A stretch of 64,000 bases of DNA from Hydnum rufescens UP504 (taxonomy: Eukaryota; Basidiomycota; Agaricomycetes; Cantharellales; Hydnaceae), in the NCBI GenBank assembly GCA_014904985.1, contig MU129139.1, positions 25,844 through 89,843 of the forward strand, in the 5' to 3' direction. The position numbers and the translations under genes are program-made. This document shows positions 57,966 through 64,000 of this stretch, piece by piece. Each line of letters starts with the position of its first letter. Position 1 is the stretch's first letter. Below the pieces are notes generated by a model that had not been told where the DNA came from, searched no databases, and saw nothing but the letters and a program-made list of their open reading frames with translations.

Positions 57966-59078
57966 CTATCCAAAATACATCATATTATTAGTAAAGAATT
58001 GAAGCAGCACAAAAAGGCCAGCTTAAAGCTGCCCCTTGCACACAGTAAAGAATAAACTTACCTTAACACTGCACCCCAGCATTGCTGGGGTGCAGCATAT
58101 TGCCTAGTGGATGTACAGGTGGGTTGTTCATGTTGCAGGGGTTTGTCATTCACATTCTGCAGGTTTGTCACTAGCATTGGGGGTTGTTGGTGTTCATGTT
58201 GGGGGGATTTGTCATTCAGTGGGTTTGTCATTCAGCAGGTTTGTCGTTCAGTGGGTTTGTCATCTGGCAGGTTTGTTGTCTGGCAGGTTTGTCATTCAGT
58301 GGTTTGTTGTCCAGCGGGTTTGTCGTTCCATGGGTTTGTTGTACAAGTTCCATCAGTTTGTTGTTCAGGGTCTGCAGGTGTGTAGGTAGTCCCTATGATG
58401 AGAATTCTATTAGTAATAATCAAGTTGAAGCACCACAAAAGGGGCAGCTTAAAGCTGACCCCTTCAGGCAATAAAAATTTAAAAAAACTTACCTTAGCAC
58501 CACACCCCAGCATTGCTGGGGTGTGGAGCACCATTGGGGTTGCTTGAGTACCTGTCAAGGGACCTTTGGCACAGTTTTTGGGTGGGTTTTCATGCAGGTG
58601 CTCTTGTCAGTGTTCACATGGTTTGTCATGCCAGTTGTCGCCACTCGATATGAGGCACAGTGGATAGGAATGGTATCTACAATCCAATCAAATAGCATTA
58701 TTAGTAACAAATTACAGCTGCCCAAAAAGGGCAGCTTAAAGCTGCCCATTTTGGGCAAAGAAAACACTATAATTACCTTATCACCATCCCCCAGCATTCC
58801 TGAGGGATGGTGTCTTGTTCATGTTGTGTGTGCTCTTGCTCTTTGCATGGTTTGGCTGTATGGTGTCGGGACCCACAATTTGTCATGATGACGACAGCTG
58901 GATTCCATCATGATGTTGCAGCTGCATCCTTGTCATCATTTGAGATGGCAGGGGCAGGGGTGAGAGGGATTGAATCTATAGTGAGTAAAAGTCATCAGTA
59001 ACAAATTAAAGCTATCCAAAAGGAGTGGCTTAAAGCCACTCCTTCTGGGAGAATGTATATATATATATAATTACTTAC
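57966..59078 (-). repeat. Hairpin-intron array, left-facing, four units, second hairpin type
   Basis: Minus-strand units at 59078-58976, 58776-58677, 58492-58393 and 58061-57966 (96-103 nt). Donors are GTAAGT or GTAATT, acceptors TATAG, TGTAG, CATAG and GATAG, branch sites TTACTAAT or similar. The hairpins have a loopless core GGGCAGCTTTAAGCTGCCC and covary (GGAGTGGCTT/AAGCCACTCC at 59016). Exon-like segments carry CCACACCCCAGC...GCTGGGGTGTGG instead of the ACCACACACC palindrome. The same architecture as at 53.8-56.8 kb, with different sequences. The last exon-like segment holds a minisatellite. Confidence 0.68.
58130..58385. repeat. Minisatellite, ~16-bp units
   Basis: About 14 units of the type CAGTGGGTTTGTCATT, variable, inside an exon-like segment of the second array. 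Confidence 0.85.
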
Positions 59079-59261
59079 CTCAATACTACACCCAGCATGG
59101 CTGGGGTGTGGTGAGGTGTGCCTCATTGGGCACTTGCTCGCAGTATCCAAAATGGCTCTGAAGCCATGACTCAATGCCAGCAAGTGCCTGGTCCAAAATG
59201 CACCAAAGACCCAGCAGCAAGGCCACCACAGAGCATTTTGGCAGTGAATATACAGAGAAAA

Positions 59262-60363
59262 ATATGCACTTTGATATTTAATAATTATTGGCATAATAAA
59301 ATTGAAGAAAAAAGCAAGAATGAGCAAGATCCAAATAAGGCACTGTATTATGAAACTGAACAGGGGATTGGGCAGCCTGTATGGATCAGAGTCCCCCCAA
59401 AAATAAATATTGTGGTCATATACACATGTACTACATGGTAGATGCATTAAAATAGATGTCCACACAATTTTAAAATTTCCCAAACCCCTATCTCCTAGTT
59501 AAGGTATATGCACTGAGCCCAGCAGCCTGACATCATAATTCTTTCAAGAGTTCCCCATTTAAATAATATAATCTAATATTTTTTCCACCTCTACAATGTC
59601 TCAGATGTCTCCAAACATGCCCCAAACTATAATTTCCCTATTTGGGTAAGTGTATTTCCTCATTTTTTGAGGCATATTGTAATATTAGAGCCTACTAAAC
59701 TGGGTATTGGAACTTAATCTAGTGTGTCTACAAAAGTGTAATTTTTTCATAATTTTTAAAACAAATGTTGTGTCACAGGCTCCACACATTCAGTGTAGCT
59801 AATGAACAGCTACTCTGAATGTGTGCAGCCCATGACACAACATTTGTTTTAAAAATTATGAAAAAATTATATTTTTGTAGGCACACTAGATCCAGTTCCA
59901 ATCCCCAGTTAGTAGGCTCTAATATTATGATATCCCTCAAAAAATGAGGATATACACCTACCCAAATAAGGGAATTGTGGGTCTCTGGAGATATCTGAGA
60001 CATCATGGAACTAGAAAAAGTATCAGATAGAGTGTAGTGCATTATTTAAGTAGGAAACTGTTGAAAGAACCCAGCAATTACAATGTTGGACTGTCAGGCT
60101 CAGTGCATATCTCACTAGGAAATAGGGGTTTGGGAAGTTTTGAAATTCCTTGGACATCCATTTTAATGCATCTGCCATGTAGTACATACATATATAACAA
60201 TATTCAGTTTTGGAGTGACTCTCATCCATACAGGTGGCCCAATCCCCTGCTCAGTGTCATAATACATTGCCTTATGCAGATCTTCCTCATTGTGCCATTT
60301 CTCTTGAATTTTATTGCACAAATAATTATTAAATATTATCTAGTAGACATTTCATCTTGCATA
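59262..60363. repeat. 1.1-kb palindrome
   Basis: Arms of ~540 bp around a 7-base loop AATGAAC at 59801-59807. Inner arms are strict (ACAAATGTTGTGTCA... and its complement), outer arms have more mismatches and small indels. One arm is homologous to 23950-24354 in the tandem block. It lies on the upstream side of the left-facing array at 57966-59078, as the shorter palindrome does for the other arrays. Confidence 0.9.
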
Positions 60364-60905
60364 TAGACTGCTGCAATGACCTGTGTTGTGTTCTCTGCTG
60401 GCTGTTCAGTGCTTTTGCTAAATCCAGAACCTGCTGGTGTTGAGTTGTGGCTTGACCCCATGCCAATAACATGATCAATGACCATGCCCAGGCCCAAACA
60501 CAACCCAGTCAGCCACTTTTCCCCATCACCTTAGATATAATGAGCCTTGCTTTTATTATATCTAAGTAGGGATTTCACCAGGGGCCCCCAGGGGCCGGAT
60601 AAGGTCATTTTCAGATTGAGACATGGGGGCCCCAGGGGCCCCTTCAAGGGAACTTTGGCAATTTTCCCTGCAGCTTAAGGTGCTCTTTTGCAGATGGACT
60701 CAGTAGTGAGGAATCAAATTTTATCAACTGGGCTGTGGTATTAGTTACACAAGTAACAAAAACTACTGTAGATGAGAGGGGGGTGGACTAAAGATGAGAA
60801 AATTAAAGAATGATAGGGTGAATGAATTAAAACATGCAGTGAGAGTTGGTCAGCCTACTCTGGCATGTTCCCAAATGAACTATACATCCCATGCTGCATC
60901 ATATC
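60364..60905. other. No gene; GGGGCCCC-rich patch
   Basis: Between 60588 and 60645 the words CAGGGGCC and GGGGCCCC repeat and can fold. The rest shows no coding frame or repeat that I recognise. Confidence 0.4.
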
Positions 60906-63883
60906 TCAATAGAGTATAGACCAGTCAACTTCACTTTTCACCCCAGGTACAGAGTTGGATGGTCCAGGGAGACCAAAGACAGAGTTTGATTGGTGAGGGA
61001 TGAAGTTGGATGGTCCAGCTGGTCCAGCAAGACCAACAGAAGGATCAGAATTTGGTTGGCAAGGGACAAAGTTGGATTGTCCAGCAAGACCAAAGAGAGG
61101 ATCACTGTTTGATTGGCCAGGGTCAAAGTTGGATTGTCCAGCGAGACCAAAGAGAGTGTCACTGTTTGACTGGCCAGGGACAAAGTTGGATTGCCCAGCG
61201 AGACCAAAGAGAGGATCACTGCTTGATTGGCCAGGGACAAAGTTGGATGGTCCAGCGAGACCAACAGAATGATCAGAATTTGGTTGGCCAGGTATGAAGT
61301 CAGATGGTCCAGCAAGACGGAAGAGAGGATTAGACTTTCCAAATGTGTGGCCAGAAGTTGGGACACTCGCTCCTTGGAGAGCATTCAGACCTAATTCCCC
61401 ATAGTTCTGGGGGCCATTCAGATGTTGACGCAGAATTGGGTGGGTAATCGTCAATTCGGTTGGCTTATTGGGAGCATCCAACCCAAGGGAATCATCATCC
61501 ATCTCATCTCCTGAGGTGATCACCTCAGTGGACTTTGGCTGTGCTTTCTTGCCCTTTCGGTGCTTTGAATTGGGCAGATTAGTACTGCTCAATCCTTCAG
61601 ACTTGGCACTCTGGGTGAAGTGCCCGCGGGAGTCCTTTGATAAGTGTCGAACATTTGAAGGTCCAGCAGTATTCAATGAGGAGTGTTCAATGGAAATATC
61701 GTGAACATGGCGGACAACTGTACCAGTCCGGTCAATGATTAAGGCAATATCATCATCTTCATCTTCATCTTCCGAATTCCAAGACTTGACCTTGATGGAA
61801 CAGTCTTTGCCTTTGTGGAATTTGCTAACGAGATATCTCCACTCTCCACCTTCCCATGTTTTGTGGCCTTGTCGAGGGTGGGGGGCAGGGCACTCTGCTT
61901 CCAGTGGCCAACCAACAATGCACACATGATGCTGGGCCAACATGAATAGTAGGTGTGTCCAAGGAACAGTATTTGGAAACCATGCATGGTCAACAAAAAG
62001 GTTCCTAATATATTTTGAGGTGGCAGAGTAGGCAGCATCACGGGACTTGAGTTCCTTTGCTTTCTCTGCCTTCTTGGTCTCTTCATGCCACTTCAATAGA
62101 CCACATCCGTTGAGGCATTGATGCAAGACCTTGACAAAGAGGTCATTGAGACACTTATCCAGGTTGAATTTGCCATTTGCAATCTTTTTGATTTCAGGAG
62201 ATCCGCAGATTACAGCATTTTGGGCATGTGCCGCATGAGCGCCTGCTTGTCCTGCAACAACAAATAGTATTGTATGGACATCGAATTTGGCCATGTGCAC
62301 CATTTCAGCCTTCATCGCCTTCTTCTTTCATGCCATGAACTTGGCAACTTTGGACCCCTGGGTCAGCTTGATGTCATTATCCACCCTTGCAGTTTGAGCC
62401 AAGATACATAGGTCCTCAAGCCATGACTCAAGACCCTTGGGATCGCCATCGAAAGCTTCCTTCTCTTTAAGGTATGCATCCTTCAATTCGCTGGAAGGCA
62501 CTATAGACAGATGCTTATTAGGACGTGTTCCTACTGACTCAAAGAACAAAAGGAGTACTCACAAGCTGGAAGACCCTCCTTTTTCCACTTCTGTGCATAC
62601 CCATTGAAAGGATTTGAGGCACACTTGGCTTTCAGAGTCGAAGTGAGATTGGCAAGGTGCTCCACCTGATGCAATGGGCGATTATGTTTTTCAGCGAGTT
62701 TGGCCAGAGCATCAGTGAAGGCCTGTGTTAAGCCTTTCACTTCATTTGCAAGCTCAATGGGCAAAGGCCCTGTCACATATGACTTCCCCTGGGTCTTGGC
62801 ACCAGGGCTCATAGCGGTATTATCCTGATGCACATCCTCATCTGTGTTTTCATCATCATCAAGTTCTGATGAATCGCCATCATTACCAGATCCATCATCA
62901 TCGGAGAAGTGGACTGTTTTAGCTTGGCGATGGGCTGCTTTTGAGGGTAATGGATGGGGGTGCCGTACAGGAGAGGAATGAGGGTGTGATGTGGGTGATG
63001 CAGTGCTACGATGTTTCAAGGATGGACTACACTCATGGAATAGCGGAGCTTTCTCATGATTGGGACTGTAAGTGAAGGTTGCATGTCAGTAAATAACCTT
63101 GAGAAGATAAAAAGGACAGACGTACTATACACATCGGCGGAGGGCTTTAACAAGCTTCAACAGCTTGACCTCAAACTGAACTAAGTTCAGGTTACAGTGT
63201 TCAGCAAAGAAGTTCAATCCTTCCACAATGCCAAGGGGGCCACAAGAACCATGCTGCATCTCTTGAATGAGACGCGACACACCTGTGCCTTGGAAAACAT
63301 GATTGAGCATGTGATCAACATATTCAACATCTTCACTGGGATCCACACCGCCATCTGGTAAAGACAATACAATGGCACTGACAGAGTTGGCATCCCAAAT
63401 GTGGAGAAGATCTCCTGGGCAGGCCTCAGGAATGCTTTTCAGGAGTCGGAGTGCTAACGCCTGGGCTTCTTTGAGGAGTTCAGCTGGTGTGTATTTCTGG
63501 ACTTCCTCCAAAAGCTGACTGGGAGTGTCAGACAGATATGAAGGGGAAAGAGGACCATAATCAGATGACAGATTGATGTTCGAAGCAGGGAGAGGGGGTT
63601 CAGCACAATGGGCAGTCTTTTCAGGTGATGAATGTGAGGATGGGGTGGGTGATTCAGCATGATGCACAGTCTTTGCAGGCAATGAATGCAAGTCTGTAAT
63701 GGGCCGTGAGACTTGTCATTCAGTCATTTCCACAAAAACTTGGGTCGACCGGGAGGTAGAGGGAGTGGAGCCAACAATGCAGACTTTTCGCTTGGCTCCA
63801 GGAGGGCCAACCTTGGGGTGGTGCATCCATAACTTTGCGCTTGGCTGCGTGTTGTGTTGCCACAGGACCGAGGTGTTCCCCAT
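60906..63883 (-). pseudogene. Decayed three-exon gene of unknown family, repetitive tail
   Basis: Exons on the minus strand: from ATG 63883 to about 63111, about 63060 to 62569, and 62497 to 60906, with donors GTACGT and GTGAGT. Two in-frame TGA codons (63714-63716 and 62328-62330) stand where Arg CGA fits; frames before and after are identical. Features: Ser/Pro-rich N-terminus with two HAESPTPSSHSS-like repeats, an amphipathic helical region (ELLKEAQALALRLLKSIPEA), an acidic patch, a Lys-rich helix (WKKEGLPALPSSELKDAYLK) and ALIIDRTGTVVRHVHD. The C-terminus has a ~19-residue repeat, GLAGQSNFVPGQSNSDPLF, about eight times. I do not recognise the family. The style suggests a multicopy, repeat-associated gene now losing function. 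Confidence 0.55.
60955..61320 (-). repeat. 57-bp tandem repeat in the coding tail
   Basis: About seven units of 57 bp, each with AAGTTGGATTGTCCAGC-AGACC on the plus strand, in phase with the reading frame of the surrounding gene. Confidence 0.88.
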
Positions 63884-64000
63884 TATGAGGCTGTGAGGTG
63901 ACCTTTGTACAGTATGCAAATTGTAAGTATTAGATAAGACAGATGACAGAGGATGCATGTACATACAGTGTCAACAGATGCAGTATCAGCATCTGAGTGG
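63884..64000. other. Window edge, possible promoter of the decayed gene
   Basis: The open frame continues upstream of the proposed ATG to 63964. No motif; the gene could begin outside the window. Confidence 0.3.

Noticed and set aside
53854..59078. CRISPR-like reading of the regularly spaced hairpins
   Set aside because: Repeats are ~280 bp apart, lie within intron-like units, come in both orientations and have no constant spacer size; the surrounding genome is eukaryotic.
53854..59078. Hairpins as tRNA or rho-independent terminators
   Set aside because: The T-tracts follow the stems, but the flanks show splice donor, branch and acceptor signals in fixed order and the genome is fungal; no A or B boxes are present.
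61000..61297. Plus-strand ORFs with repeated WPGTKLDCPARPKRGS
   Set aside because: Antisense of the 57-bp coding repeat of the minus-strand gene.

Overview
The window looks like one scaffold segment of a basidiomycete fungus, most likely Agaricomycetes. Coding exons are split by 50-75 nt GT-AG introns with CTAAC/CTGAC-like branch sites. The gene types are typically fungal: a Zn2Cys6 regulator with a fungal-specific transcription factor domain, and a hemerythrin-like protein. The Ty3 LTRs open with TGTTGGAGGGAT, a form I associate with basidiomycete elements. A placement near Rhizoctonia/Ceratobasidium is a guess, not shown here.

Layout. Positions 1-16.8 kb are gene-bearing with normal CpG. 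They hold a multi-span membrane RING-H2 protein (222-2454, minus), a hemerythrin-like protein (3345-4424, minus, six exons giving an exact frame), several unresolved weak ORFs, and a ten-exon Zn2Cys6 transcription factor (12504-15712, plus). From 16.8 kb to the right end the window is almost wholly mobile or repetitive. A Ty1/copia element (16837-21859) has a matching 5-bp target duplication and a half-tRNA primer site. A tandem 7.2-kb repeat block with a 25-N gap (22.56-29.74 kb) lies inside a LINE. Four LTR copies of one family follow (three with target duplications). A long Ty3/gypsy element on the minus strand (32345-43092) has an extra ORF behind pol. Further right are LINE remnants cut by nested Ty3 LTRs (43.1-49.4 kb), a decayed ORF behind an LTR (50.4-51.6 kb), and at 60.9-63.9 kb a decayed three-exon gene of unknown function.

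The most unusual part is 52.7-60.4 kb. It contains tandem arrays of units, each of which looks like a spliceosomal intron: GTRAGT donor, an almost perfect 13-19 bp hairpin, a T-rich tract, a CTAAT/CTAAC branch site and a TAG acceptor. The units are separated by exon-like segments that carry a second palindrome. Four units face left and six face right from a 344-bp palindrome at 54874-55217. A further array of four faces left from a 1.1-kb palindrome at 59262-60363. The stems differ between units but stay paired. The same unit occurs once in each copy of the 22.5-26.7 kb repeat, so all belong to one dispersed element family that I do not recognise.

Decay pattern. Much of 17.6-64 kb is strongly CpG-poor, and most in-frame stops are TGA where CGA is expected. 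This fits methylation- or RIP-like CpG to TpG mutation. Separately, many one-base indels in homopolymers, in genes as well as repeats, point to consensus sequencing errors around the assembly gap.
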